From Arthrobacter terricola (GTDB taxonomy: Bacteria > Actinomycetota > Actinomycetes > Actinomycetales > Micrococcaceae), in contig NZ_SMRU01000002.1 in NCBI RefSeq assembly GCF_004354015.1, positions 186,001 to 250,000 on the forward strand: 64,000 bases of DNA, written 5' to 3'. Each line of letters starts with the position of its first letter. Within the stretch, counting starts at the first letter, position 1. The notes under the pieces are model-generated. The model was not told the DNA's origin. It was given only the letters and a program-made list of their open reading frames with translations, and did no database searches. Made by a program: the position numbers and the translations under genes. Below are positions 55,370 through 64,000 of this stretch, piece by piece.

Positions 55370-58063
55370 TCAGCCAAGCATTGCCCGGCGGGCGCTGTCA
55401 GTGCGCTGGGCGGCGTTTCCGATCCACACCTCCGTAGCGAGGATTTTGGCGCCCTGGGGGCCGGCCAGGACCGGGTTGAATTCCGCCAGCGCGATTTCGG
55501 GGTGTTCGTCCTTGAGCTTGACGAGTCGCGCCGCGAGGTCCTCGAGGGCCGCGACGTCGACGGCGGGAAGGCCCTGGTAACCGAACAGTTTCAGCGACGC
55601 GCGGGGTGCTCGGATGAAGTCGTGGAGGTCGGTCACGGACAGCGGCGGAACCCAGTGGGCCCAGTCGTCCAGCAGGTTCACCGCATCCCCCGCGAGGCCG
55701 AACGAGACCACGGGGCCCAAGAGCGGATCCTCGATGGCACGGAAGGTGCACGCCTGCCCTACCGGCGCCATGGCCTGCACTTCCATGGCCGGAGAGCCAT
55801 AGGGTTCAAGGGCCCTCCGCATCTGCGCGATCCCCCGCCGCAGGGAATCGGCGTCTTCAATGTCGAGGCGCACGCCTCCCAAGTCCAGGCGATGCCGCAG
55901 TGCTGGATCGGTTGTCTTGAGCACCACCGGCCAACCGAGCCGCTCGGCGGCAGCCACGGCGTCATCGTCGTCGCCGAACACGACCGACGGCACCACCGCT
56001 ATGCCGTAGCGGGCCAGCAGTTCGGCCGACTCGCCGTCGTCGAGCCGCACCAGTTGTTCTCCCCGCACCGAAGCGAGGAGCCTCTCGATTTGCGCCCGCG
56101 TTCCCTCGCGGTCGCAGCCGCGCGGTTCCACGAACATGCCTTGGTCGCGGTCCAGCCACTTCGCGTAGCGCACCACGGCAGCCAAGGCGGCCACGGCACT
56201 GCCGGCACTCGAATAGCACGGGAGCGGCGGCCCGGAGCCTCCCGCGGGCGCAAGCAAGCAATCAAGCTGCACCGAAGGCTCGAGGATTCCGGTGAAAGCC
56301 GCCACCACGGGCTTTCCTGCCTCCGCTGCGCACTCGACGAGGACATCCGCGATCTCCTCCATGGTGAGGCTGCGGGAAGGCACCATCGCCGCCACGACCG
56401 CGTCAACCGATTTCTCGCCCAGATTCTCCTGGAGGCTTCGCCGCAACCGCTCGCGGGCTACGGATTTTCCGGAGTAGAGCCCGCCGTCAGTCACGATCCG
56501 GTCGACGACGAGGCCATGAGGGGCTGCGTTGTCCGCCACCACTTTCCCGAATGCCGCAGAGTTGCTGTAGACCGCGAGCGCCGGGCCTTTCGGCAGGGGT
56601 TGGCTGGAAACGATCTGGGCCACGTCCATGAGTTGTTCGATGGTTTCGACCGCGATGACGCCGGCTTGGCGCAGCATCGAGTCCAGGGCCGCGGCCGGCG
56701 CTTGCGTTGTCCTGACCACGTGTCCCGGAGGAAGCCTGAGGCCCGTGACGTCCGATTTGGCGACAATGACGGGCTTGCTGCGTGATAGCCGCCGCGCCAG
56801 CCGCGAGAACTTGCGCGGGTTGCCGATCGACTCCAAATACAGGCCCACCGCGGCCGTGTCCGGATCATCTTCCCAGAACTGCATGGCGTCGTTGCCGGAA
56901 ACGTCGGCCCGGTTTCCGGCCGACAGGAAGGAGGAGAGGCCCAGGCCCCTGCGGATCGCGGAGGCATACACGGAGACGCCGATTGCCGCGGATTGCGAAA
57001 ACAGGCCCAATCCCCCGCGGCGGGGAAGCCCGGGCGCCATGGAAGCGTTGAGCGACACGTCCGGATTTGTGTTGACTATGCCGAGCGATTCCGGACCGAT
57101 CACCCTCATCCCGAAGGACCGGGCGCGGCGCACCAAGGCGCGTTGCCTCTGCAAGCCTTGTTCGCCGTCGTCTGCGTATCCCGCGGTCGCGACCACAACG
57201 CCCTTGACGCCGGCAGCACCGCACTCGTCAACGACGATCGGCACTTCCTCGTACGGGACGGCGATGACGGCAAGCTGGACCGGACCCGGGACGTCGGCAA
57301 TCTTGGCAAAGGACTTCATTCCGCCCAGCTCGAATGCCTCGGGGTTGACCGCGTAGACGGCGCCTTTGAACCCGCATTCGAGGATGTGCTCGAGCAGTTG
57401 GTGCCCGATTGTCCCCCACCGGCGGCTCGCCCCCACAACAGCGATCGACGACGGCGCCAGCAAGTCCCGCACGCTGCGCGCCTCGGCGCGGTGTTCCCGC
57501 GATTCCATGACCGCCAGGGATTTTTCGGTTGGGTCGATGTTGAAGTCGACGCTGACGACGCCGTCGTCGAACTTGCGGGCGAGTTCGTAGCCGGCGTCGG
57601 CGAAGACCCTGAGCATTTTGCGGTTTTCCGGCAGGACCTCCGCCGTGAAGCGGCGGATGCCGTTCTCCCGCGCGGCCGCCGCGAGGTGTTCAAGGAGGAT
57701 GGAGCCGATGCCCCGGCCCTGCTGGTTGTCCGAAATGTTGAAAGCCACTTCGGCTTCGGTGGGATTGTCCAAGCGGTCGTAGCGGCCGACGCCGATGATT
57801 TCGCCACCCACGGTGATGACGAATGCGACGCGGTCCCTATGGTCCACCTCGGTGAACCGGCGTAGCTCCTTGCTTGTCAGCTTGGACTTGAAAGTGAAGA
57901 AGCGCATGTAGATGGACGTCTCGGACTGCGCGGTATGGAATGCTTGGAGGGCGTCGGAGTCGTCCGGGGAGATGGGCCGCAGGTGGGCAGTTCCGCCATC
58001 GCGCAGAACGACATCGGCCTCCCAATATTCCGGATATACACTGGCGCCAGGCTGATCCACCAT
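55370..58063 (-). CDS. GNAT acetyltransferase fused to acyl-CoA synthetase (ADP-forming)-like protein
   Basis: The 897-residue protein has an N-terminal GNAT domain (residues about 20-180, NQQGRGIGSILLEHL), a CoA-binding/ligase-CoA region (SIAVVGASRRWGTIG) and an ATP-grasp domain from about residue 690. Enterobacterial Pka/PatZ has the reverse order. Such proteins acetylate acetyl-CoA synthetase in some actinobacteria, giving a link to acsA. The usual SHTGALAG catalytic segment is altered to GHVVRTTQAPA with the His kept, so synthetase activity may be lost. It diverges from parC. Confidence 0.9.
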   Translation of the reverse strand: MVDQPGASVYPEYWEADVVLRDGGTAHLRPISPDDSDALQAFHTAQSETSIYMRFFTFKSKLTSKELRRFTEVDHRDRVAFVITVGGEIIGVGRYDRLDNPTEAEVAFNISDNQQGRGIGSILLEHLAAAARENGIRRFTAEVLPENRKMLRVFADAGYELARKFDDGVVSVDFNIDPTEKSLAVMESREHRAEARSVRDLLAPSSIAVVGASRRWGTIGHQLLEHILECGFKGAVYAVNPEAFELGGMKSFAKIADVPGPVQLAVIAVPYEEVPIVVDECGAAGVKGVVVATAGYADDGEQGLQRQRALVRRARSFGMRVIGPESLGIVNTNPDVSLNASMAPGLPRRGGLGLFSQSAAIGVSVYASAIRRGLGLSSFLSAGNRADVSGNDAMQFWEDDPDTAAVGLYLESIGNPRKFSRLARRLSRSKPVIVAKSDVTGLRLPPGHVVRTTQAPAAALDSMLRQAGVIAVETIEQLMDVAQIVSSQPLPKGPALAVYSNSAAFGKVVADNAAPHGLVVDRIVTDGGLYSGKSVARERLRRSLQENLGEKSVDAVVAAMVPSRSLTMEEIADVLVECAAEAGKPVVAAFTGILEPSVQLDCLLAPAGGSGPPLPCYSSAGSAVAALAAVVRYAKWLDRDQGMFVEPRGCDREGTRAQIERLLASVRGEQLVRLDDGESAELLARYGIAVVPSVVFGDDDDAVAAAERLGWPVVLKTTDPALRHRLDLGGVRLDIEDADSLRRGIAQMRRALEPYGSPAMEVQAMAPVGQACTFRAIEDPLLGPVVSFGLAGDAVNLLDDWAHWVPPLSVTDLHDFIRAPRASLKLFGYQGLPAVDVAALEDLAARLVKLKDEHPEIALAEFNPVLAGPQGAKILATEVWIGNAAQRTDSARRAMLG

Positions 58064-58117
58064 AGGCTTAGCCTACTAAGACTTCCGCAGTACACGTTTT
58101 AAGGATCCACCGACTCC

Positions 58118-60664
58118 ATGGCACGCAGCCAAAGTCCTTCCCGTACAAGCACGGCTCCAGCCGTGGACGGGGACTTCACTGAGAACATCATCGATATCGA
58201 CGTCACCTCCGAAATGGAAGGCTCCTTCCTGGAGTACGCGTATTCGGTGATCTATTCGCGGGCGCTTCCCGATGCGCGCGACGGCCTGAAGCCCGTGCAG
58301 CGGCGCATCCTTTACATGATGAGCGACATGGGCCTGCGTCCGGACCGCGGGCACGTGAAGAGTGCACGCGTGGTGGGCGAAGTCATGGGAAAGCTGCACC
58401 CGCACGGCGACGCCGCCATCTATGACGCCATGGTGCGCATGGCGCAGGACTTTTCCCTTCGCTTGCCTTTGATCGACGGGCACGGCAACTTCGGTTCGCT
58501 CGACGACGGTCCGGCGGCACCGCGTTACACGGAAGCCCGGCTCGCAGCGGCCGCGTTGACGATGACCGAGCACCTCGACGAAGACGTCGTGGACTTTGTC
58601 CCCAACTACGACAACCAGCTCACCCAGCCCGATGTCCTTCCTGCAGCGTTCCCCAACCTGCTTGTCAATGGAACAACCGGAATCGCGGTAGGCATGGCCA
58701 CGAACATGGCCCCCCACAACCTCGTGGAGGTCATCGCTGCCGCACGGCACCTCATTGCCAATCCCGACGCCACGCTGGAAGACGTCATGCGTTTTGTCCC
58801 GGGACCGGACCTCCCGACAGGCGGCCGCATCGTCGGTTTGGACGGGATCCGGGACGCGTATGCCACGGGACGCGGTTCGTTCAAGACCCGGGCCAAAGCG
58901 GAGATCGAGCAGCTGACGGCCCGCCGCACCGGGCTCGTGGTCACTGAACTGCCCTACATGGTCGGCCCCGAAAAAGTGATCGAGAAGATCAAGGATGCCG
59001 TCAACGCCAAGAAACTCAGCGGCATCAGCGACGTCATCGACCTGACGGACCGCAAGCACGGCTTGCGCCTCGTCATCGAGATCAAGAACGGCTTCAATCC
59101 CAACGCGGTCCTGCAACAGCTCTACCGCTTCACGCCGATGGAAGATTCGTTCGGCATCAACAACGTCACCTTGGTGGACGGCCAGCCGCAGACTTTGGGC
59201 CTGCTCCAGCTCCTCCAGGTCTATGTCGGCCACCGCTTGTCCGTGGTGCGCCGGCGTACCGCGTTCCGCCTTGGCAAGAAAAAGGACCGACTCCACCTCG
59301 TGGAGGGCTTGCTCATCGCGATCGTGGACATCGACGAAGTCATCCAGATCATCCGGTCCTCGGACGAAGCGTCCGCGGCCCGCGAACGCCTGATGTCCAT
59401 CTACGATCTCTCCGAAATCCAGGCGAACTACATCCTCGAACTTCGCCTGCGGCAGCTGACCAAGTACTCGCGCATCGAACTTGAAAAAGAGCAGGAAGAA
59501 CTGCGCCGCGAAATCGGGGAACTCGAAGCGATCCTCGCGTCCGATGTCCTGTTGCGCGAACTTGTTTCCGGTGAATTGGCAGAGATCGCCGAAAAATACG
59601 GCACCCCGCGCCGGACCGTCCTGCTCGAGTCCGAGGCCGTCTCCCCGACCGTTGCGGCGGCGCTGGCTGCCGCTGTGCCCGCGGGCAAGGGCAAGACTGC
59701 AGCCCTCCCCCTCGAAATCGCGGATGATCCTTGCTGGGCCATTCTGAGCACCTCGGGGCAGATCGCCCGCACTCCGCACCAGGAGCCGCTCGCCGAATCC
59801 GGCCCGCGAAGCAAGCACGATGTCTACCGTTCGGTCGTCAAGACGAGCGCCCGGGGCGAGATCGGCGCGGTCACCTCCCTGGGCCGCATGCTGCGCGTGC
59901 AGGTCATGGACATGCCGGTATTGCCGCCGGTGTCCGGCCTGCCCAACCTCGCCGGTGGCGTGGCGGCGAAGGATTTCATCACGTTGCTCAAGGGCGAGGC
60001 GCTGGTCGCCTTGGTCCCGCTGGATACCATCCTGGGCATCGGGACAGTCCAGGGAGTCGTCAAGCGCGTCCAGCCGGACTATCCGTTGAACCGCGAGGAT
60101 TGGGAAATCATTTCGCTCAAGGACAACGACGCCGTGCTGGGCGTCGAGCCTGCCGTGAATGACGACGTCGACCTCGTCTTCTTGACCCGCTCGGCCCAGC
60201 TTTTGCGCTTCAGTGCTTCGGCTGTCCGCCCGCAGGGCCGCACCGCCGGCGGGATGGCGGGAATCAAGCTGGGCGCGGGCGACGACGTCATCCACTTCGG
60301 CGTGGTTCGCGCCGACGACCCCGCCGCCGTCGTCGTGACGATAGCAGGCAGCAACGGGGCGTTGCCGGGGACGGCACCGGGCACGGCGAAAGTCACGCCG
60401 TTCGACGAGTACCCGGCGAAGGGCCGTGCAACAGGTGGAGTGCGTGCGCACCGCTTCCTGAAGGGCGAAGACACCTTGCTGCTCGGATGGGTGGGCCACG
60501 GACCTGCGAAGGCAGCGTCCAGCGCAGGAGTGGCGCGGGCCCTCCCGCATGAGCATGGCCGTCGTGACGGCTCCGGCGTTCCCCTCTCCCAACCCGTGGA
60601 AGCCATTGGACCGAGCATGGCGTGGGGCGAAGGACAGGACTCCGAAGCCGTCGCTAGCGAGTGA
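58118..60664 (+). CDS. parC: DNA topoisomerase (type IIA) subunit A, ParC-like
   Basis: The 848-residue subunit cuts and rejoins DNA with an active-site tyrosine, Y137 in PRYTEARL. The quinolone region reads [12 protein letters not shown], with A99 where many bacteria have Ser. C-terminal beta-pinwheel repeats ([23 protein letters not shown]) wrap DNA. Gene parE is outside the window. GyrA would normally lie near the origin together with gyrB, so ParC is the better name. The N-terminal tail of 20 residues is variable. Start is ATG at 58118. Confidence 0.94.
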   Translation: MARSQSPSRTSTAPAVDGDFTENIIDIDVTSEMEGSFLEYAYSVIYSRALPDARDGLKPVQRRILYMMSDMGLRPDRGHVKSARVVGEVMGKLHPHGDAAIYDAMVRMAQDFSLRLPLIDGHGNFGSLDDGPAAPRYTEARLAAAALTMTEHLDEDVVDFVPNYDNQLTQPDVLPAAFPNLLVNGTTGIAVGMATNMAPHNLVEVIAAARHLIANPDATLEDVMRFVPGPDLPTGGRIVGLDGIRDAYATGRGSFKTRAKAEIEQLTARRTGLVVTELPYMVGPEKVIEKIKDAVNAKKLSGISDVIDLTDRKHGLRLVIEIKNGFNPNAVLQQLYRFTPMEDSFGINNVTLVDGQPQTLGLLQLLQVYVGHRLSVVRRRTAFRLGKKKDRLHLVEGLLIAIVDIDEVIQIIRSSDEASAARERLMSIYDLSEIQANYILELRLRQLTKYSRIELEKEQEELRREIGELEAILASDVLLRELVSGELAEIAEKYGTPRRTVLLESEAVSPTVAAALAAAVPAGKGKTAALPLEIADDPCWAILSTSGQIARTPHQEPLAESGPRSKHDVYRSVVKTSARGEIGAVTSLGRMLRVQVMDMPVLPPVSGLPNLAGGVAAKDFITLLKGEALVALVPLDTILGIGTVQGVVKRVQPDYPLNREDWEIISLKDNDAVLGVEPAVNDDVDLVFLTRSAQLLRFSASAVRPQGRTAGGMAGIKLGAGDDVIHFGVVRADDPAAVVVTIAGSNGALPGTAPGTAKVTPFDEYPAKGRATGGVRAHRFLKGEDTLLLGWVGHGPAKAASSAGVARALPHEHGRRDGSGVPLSQPVEAIGPSMAWGEGQDSEAVASE

Positions 60665-60679
60665 TGACGACTTCCCCAG

Positions 60680-61060
60680 CTACATCGTGGAGATGCTGAG
60701 GATATTTCCCTCGGTATCGAGGAACCAGGCTCCCCTTTCGCCGGTTGGCATGGTGGCCACGCCGTTCTCGGTCTTCAGGCCCGGGAAGTCATATTCTTCG
60801 AAAACGACTCCGCGTGCCCTGAGGTCGGCCATGTCCTGGTCAAGGTCGGTGCTCTGCCATCCCAATTGGGTGTTCTTCGCTGTTCCGGCGTTGGGTGTCT
60901 CGTAGAGCAAGAAGGCAGTTCCGTTTGCGCACTTGTACATCAGGTTGTCCGAGGCCTCCGGGTTCTCAGGCTCGAGGCCGAGCTTGTCCCGGTAGAAATC
61001 GCGGGCGCGCGCGAGGTCACTGGCCGGGAGCACTCCAGCGACGTTTAGATCCTTAATCAT
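60680..61060 (-). CDS. VOC/glyoxalase-fold protein
   Basis: The 126-residue protein has the double beta-alpha-beta-beta-beta pattern of the VOC superfamily, with SDLARARDFYRDKLGLEP and GAWFLDTEGNILSI. The usual first metal-binding His near the N-terminus is not obvious, so a metal-free binding or bleomycin-resistance-like role is possible. The gene faces parC. Confidence 0.9.
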   Translation of the reverse strand: MIKDLNVAGVLPASDLARARDFYRDKLGLEPENPEASDNLMYKCANGTAFLLYETPNAGTAKNTQLGWQSTDLDQDMADLRARGVVFEEYDFPGLKTENGVATMPTGERGAWFLDTEGNILSISTM

Positions 61061-61185
61061 GGCAATCCCACTTTCCAGGCTTCCCCAGCACCTAACTTTA
61101 CTCCTGATGCCTCGCGTGGTAATGGGGTGGCGGATGCTTGTCGGTCCCAGGAATGGATCGTCAACGAGGGCCCTAGACTACTTCC

Positions 61186-61704
61186 ATGCCGATCATTCCC
61201 GATGACAAAGACTGGACCTGGGTCCTGTCCACGCCTTGCCCCGAATGTGGCTTCGACGCCGCCACCGTCACCCCGGCGACCGTGCCGGGATCAGTGTTGA
61301 ACATGCTGCCGCGTTGGCGGGCGGTGCTCCGCCGGCAAGACGTAGATATCCGCCCGAACGAGCACACATGGTCTCCGTTGGAGTACGCGTGCCACGTGCG
61401 GGACGTCTTCACCCTCTTCGACCAGCGCTTGGGCCTCATGCTGTGCGAGGAGGACGCCCGTTTCGCGGATTGGGACCAGGACAAGGCCGCGATCGACGGC
61501 AACTACTCCACCGCGGATCCCGCGGAAGTTTCTACCCAATTGCTTGCAGAGGGCGAACAAATCGCGGCATCGTTCGCGAGAGTTTCGGAAAGCGAGTGGC
61601 CCCGGACCGGTGTCCGGAGCAACGGTTCCACGTTCACCGTCTTGACGTTTTCGCAGTACTTCCTGCACGACGTCGTGCACCACCTGCACGACGTCGACGG
61701 TTAG
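61186..61704 (+). CDS. DinB family protein
   Basis: The 172-residue four-helix protein contains the putative metal His in ACHVRDVF and the C-terminal YFLHDVVHHLHD cluster. DinB-like enzymes often use mycothiol or other thiols. An extra CPECGF motif at the N-terminus is common to this subfamily. It lies 8 bp before the nitronate monooxygenase gene. Confidence 0.88.
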   Translation: MPIIPDDKDWTWVLSTPCPECGFDAATVTPATVPGSVLNMLPRWRAVLRRQDVDIRPNEHTWSPLEYACHVRDVFTLFDQRLGLMLCEEDARFADWDQDKAAIDGNYSTADPAEVSTQLLAEGEQIAASFARVSESEWPRTGVRSNGSTFTVLTFSQYFLHDVVHHLHDVDG

Positions 61705-61712
61705 GAGCACCG

Positions 61713-62794
61713 ATGCCTTGGAAGAACACGCGGGCAACCCGCCTTTTCAACGTCGAACTGCCGATTGTCCTTGGCCCGTTCGGCGGCCTGTCATCCATAG
61801 AGCTCACGGCTACTGTCAGCAATTCCGGCGGACTCGGTTCCTATGGCCTCTACGGATATGAGCCCGAACGGATCAGCGAAACGGCCCGAGAGCTCAGGGG
61901 GCCACAGGGAAGCCGTTCGGACTGAACGTCTGGCTTCCGATCGAGGGCGAAGTGCCGCCGGCAGTGGACGCCGCTGCTTTCGCTGCCTACGTGGACGTCC
62001 TCCGGCCGTACTTCGAGCTCGTGGGCGTGGAGCCTCCCGCCCAGCCGGCCACCTACCTTCCGGACCCGGCTGAACAGATCCAGGCCGCGATAGACGCCGA
62101 ACCGGCCGTGTTGAGCTTCGTCTTCGGTGTTCCAGCCGCCTCCGTCATTGAAGAGGCGCGGCGGAATGGCATCGTGGTGGTCGGAACAGCGACGACGGTG
62201 GAGGAGGCGGTCGCGCTTGACGCCGGCGGAGTCGATGCCATCGTTGCTACCGGCCTGGAAGCCGGCGGTCACCGGGTTTCCTTCCTGCGTGCGCCGGAGG
62301 ACTCCCTCGTGGGGACGATGGCACTTGTGCCACAGGTTGTGGATGCCGTGTCTGTTCCGGTGATCGCCGCCGGGGGTATTTCCGATGGCCGCGGTGTGGC
62401 CGCCGCGTTGACTTTGGGCGCGGATGCTGTCCAGATCGGTTCTGCTTTCCTCGCGACGCAACAGTCCGCGGCGAGTCCCGTGCACCGTGAGGCACTTCGC
62501 GGTCCCGACGCCGGCCATACAGTTTTGACCCGGGCCTTCAGTGGCCGCCTGGCTCGCGGTGTTCCCAACCGGGTCACGTCCGAACTCACCGATCCCCGGG
62601 CGCACGCCCCCTTCCCGGTCCAGAATTGGCTCACCGGCAAATTCCGGGCAGCCGCGACGGCGGCGGGCATGCCTGAACTGATGTCGCTCTGGGCTGGTCA
62701 GTCGTCGCCGCTCATACGGGAGGACGACGCACGCGGGTTGATGGACACCCTGGTCGCCTCCGTGGACGAAGTGTTCGGGCGGCTCGGCAGCTGA
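61713..62794 (+). pseudogene. Nitronate monooxygenase with a frameshift
   Basis: FMN-dependent nitronate monooxygenases oxidise nitroalkane anions. The first part, MPWKNTRATRLFNVELPI, is in one frame up to about residue 63; the second, from VDAAAFAAYVDVL to the end, is in another. The break is in a run of five G at 61897-61901, where a sixth G would restore one 360-residue protein. Both parts are family-like, including AGGISDGRGVAAALTLGADAVQIG. It is either a recent loss of function or a homopolymer error. The FMN and catalytic His segments are after the break. Confidence 0.85.
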
Positions 62795-62852
62795 TCGCGG
62801 CGTTCGGGTAGCTGCCGTGCCGGGAACGCTGCTGCGCCAGGCAGTTCCTTGC

Positions 62853-64000
62853 TTATGGCAAGCGCGCCGGAGCCGTGAGCTCGTGAACGTGAGCATCGCC
62901 GTCGGCGGTTTTTTCGCCAGCCGCGGGCTTGTACATGGCAAGGTCGAGCCGGTTGTCGTCAGGGCTGATGTCCGCCGGGTTGTGCGTCACGAGGACCACC
63001 GTGACGTGCCGAAGTCCTTGGCGAAGTTCCGCCATGAGGAGGCTCGCGGCTTCGGCGTCGAGATGCGCCGTGGGCTCATCAAGGAGCAGCACGGTCGCCC
63101 CGCTCAGGAGCGTGCGGGCCATGGCCAACCGTTGGCGCTCGCCCCCGCTGAGGAACGAACCGGAAGGACCGATACGGCTATCGAGCCCGGCGGGAAGGCC
63201 CTTCACCAATCCGGAAAGACCCACCGCATCAAGGACCTGCCACATGTCCTCCTCGTTCGGCTTGCGGCCGGCCGGGCGGGCGAGCAGCAAATTGCCGCGG
63301 ATCGTGGAGTCGAAGAGATGGGCTTCTTGCGGACACCACGCAGCGTTCCCGCTCAAGTACGCAGCCCCGGAAGAAGCCGGCAGGAACCCAAGCAGAACCG
63401 ACAAGAGCGTGGTCTTGCCCGAGCCGGACGGACCGGTGACGGAAAGCCAGCGTCCGGGAACCGCCTCGGCGCTCAGCCCGCTGAACACCGGCCCGGTTCC
63501 CGGCCACGACGCTTCGAGGGAATCCAGCAACAGCCCCGGCGCGCCGTCCGGGCGGTCGGGCAGGGCGATCAGGCCGTCGCCGGGCACACCGCCGTCGGGG
63601 TCTGAGGCGCTAGCCGGCTGCGCCGGAGTGTCGACGATAGCCACGCGCCGCAGCACCGAAGCCAGGGCGGGCGCCTGGCGGACTGCCGACACCACGGCGC
63701 CGTAGGGCTCAACGAGCGCCAACTGCAAGAGCACGACGACGGCGAGCACCGCGGGTGCGATGGTGCCGGACTGCACCGGGGAAGCGCCGAGCATGCCCGC
63801 CGCCAAGGCCGCGAGAGTGCAAGCGAGCACCGTCGCCCCCTGGCCGACTCCCTCCGCCCAGGCGGAACGCTGCGCCGCCGCGGTTGCGGCGTTGTCACGC
63901 CGGGTCACCGACGACAGAACCGCACCGCCCACTCCGTTGGCGCTCAGCTCGGCTCGCGCGTCGAGGGCTGACGCGACATCATGAAGGACCAGAGACCGCA
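62853..64000 (-). CDS. CydC-like ABC exporter, C-terminal part
   Basis: The frame is open to the window edge, so the N-terminus is missing. What remains holds the end of a membrane domain and a complete ATPase domain: Walker A GPSGSGKTTLL, signature LSGGERQRLAMAR, Walker B LLLDEPTAHLD and the His in THNPAD. It best fits CydC, or the CydC half of a fused CydDC, which export cysteine/glutathione for cytochrome bd assembly. An apparent start near 63932 is internal. Confidence 0.85.
   Translation of the reverse strand, partial: RSLVLHDVASALDARAELSANGVGGAVLSSVTRRDNAATAAAQRSAWAEGVGQGATVLACTLAALAAGMLGASPVQSGTIAPAVLAVVVLLQLALVEPYGAVVSAVRQAPALASVLRRVAIVDTPAQPASASDPDGGVPGDGLIALPDRPDGAPGLLLDSLEASWPGTGPVFSGLSAEAVPGRWLSVTGPSGSGKTTLLSVLLGFLPASSGAAYLSGNAAWCPQEAHLFDSTIRGNLLLARPAGRKPNEEDMWQVLDAVGLSGLVKGLPAGLDSRIGPSGSFLSGGERQRLAMARTLLSGATVLLLDEPTAHLDAEAASLLMAELRQGLRHVTVVLVTHNPADISPDDNRLDLAMYKPAAGEKTADGDAHVHELTAPARLP

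Noticed and set aside
58076..60592. An 838-codon open frame antisense to parC
   Set aside because: Same codon-bias effect. ParC motifs are unambiguous on the other strand.

Overview
The window is about 64 kb of high-GC chromosome from an actinobacterium, most probably Arthrobacter or a close relative in the Micrococcaceae. The evidence is the GC-rich coding, frequent GTG and TTG starts, many 4-base ATGA/GTGA/TTGA overlaps, and actinobacteria-specific families (SepH, DUF3000, DUF3093, DUF3159, DUF3710, DUF4193, DUF5998, TIGR03085). The genus is an inference. I see no prophage, insertion sequence, CRISPR array or defence island. The region is almost entirely core chromosome.

Layout. 1-3 kb: a truncated gene start, a TIGR03085 protein, and hisE, hisG and hisF. 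3.2-7.8 kb: a complete riboflavin operon (PnuX-type transporter, ribD, ribE, ribB, ribA, ribH) behind an FMN riboswitch, with the first five genes joined by 4-base or 1-base overlaps. 7.9-12.6 kb: rpe, then def-fmt-rsmB, and an orphan PD-(D/E)XK protein. 12.8-16.9 kb: a membrane diguanylate cyclase, then an acetate uptake and activation operon (SatP family and acetyl-CoA synthetase) behind a textbook promoter with a CRP/GlxR-type site. 16.9-18 kb: seven tRNA genes, including a Val-Gly unit duplicated in tandem. 18-25.5 kb: a broken small antitoxin-like gene, a BenE transporter, ZapE, a rhodanese/SufE/YbaK run, a lipase-fold hydrolase and MsrB. 25.6-28.9 kb: an uncharacterised three-gene set (DUF6421, SDR, threonine aldolase). 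28.9-34.5 kb: DUF3000, RNase D and a two-gene beta-oxidation operon with a palindromic operator. 34.6-42.5 kb: nucleoside hydrolase, aldo/keto reductase, two small proteins, dxs, and acnA under a DtxR-type iron box. 42.6-50.8 kb: an RNA methyltransferase, a KimA-like potassium importer, two TrkA/RCK proteins and a block of conserved genes around dut, in an order that matches the mycobacterial Rv2689c-Rv2699c neighbourhood from memory. 51-64 kb: sepH, tdk, a phosphodiesterase-type hydrolase, DUF5998, a GNAT/acyl-CoA synthetase fusion, a type IIA topoisomerase A subunit, three small enzymes (one frameshifted), and the 3' end of a CydC-like ABC exporter.

How it fits together. Several small regulatory circuits can be read directly: FMN feedback on riboflavin import and synthesis, cAMP-type control of acetate uptake and activation, iron control of aconitase, and a probable fatty-acid regulator site ahead of fadA-fadB. 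The GNAT/acyl-CoA synthetase fusion may control acetyl-CoA synthetase by lysine acetylation. The KimA-like transporter faces two RCK proteins and suggests a potassium module. I did not find a clearly new defence or mobile system. The least explained pieces are the DUF6421-SDR-aldolase set, the 99-bp inverted-repeat element at 3.1 kb and the small genes between 36.6 and 37.5 kb.
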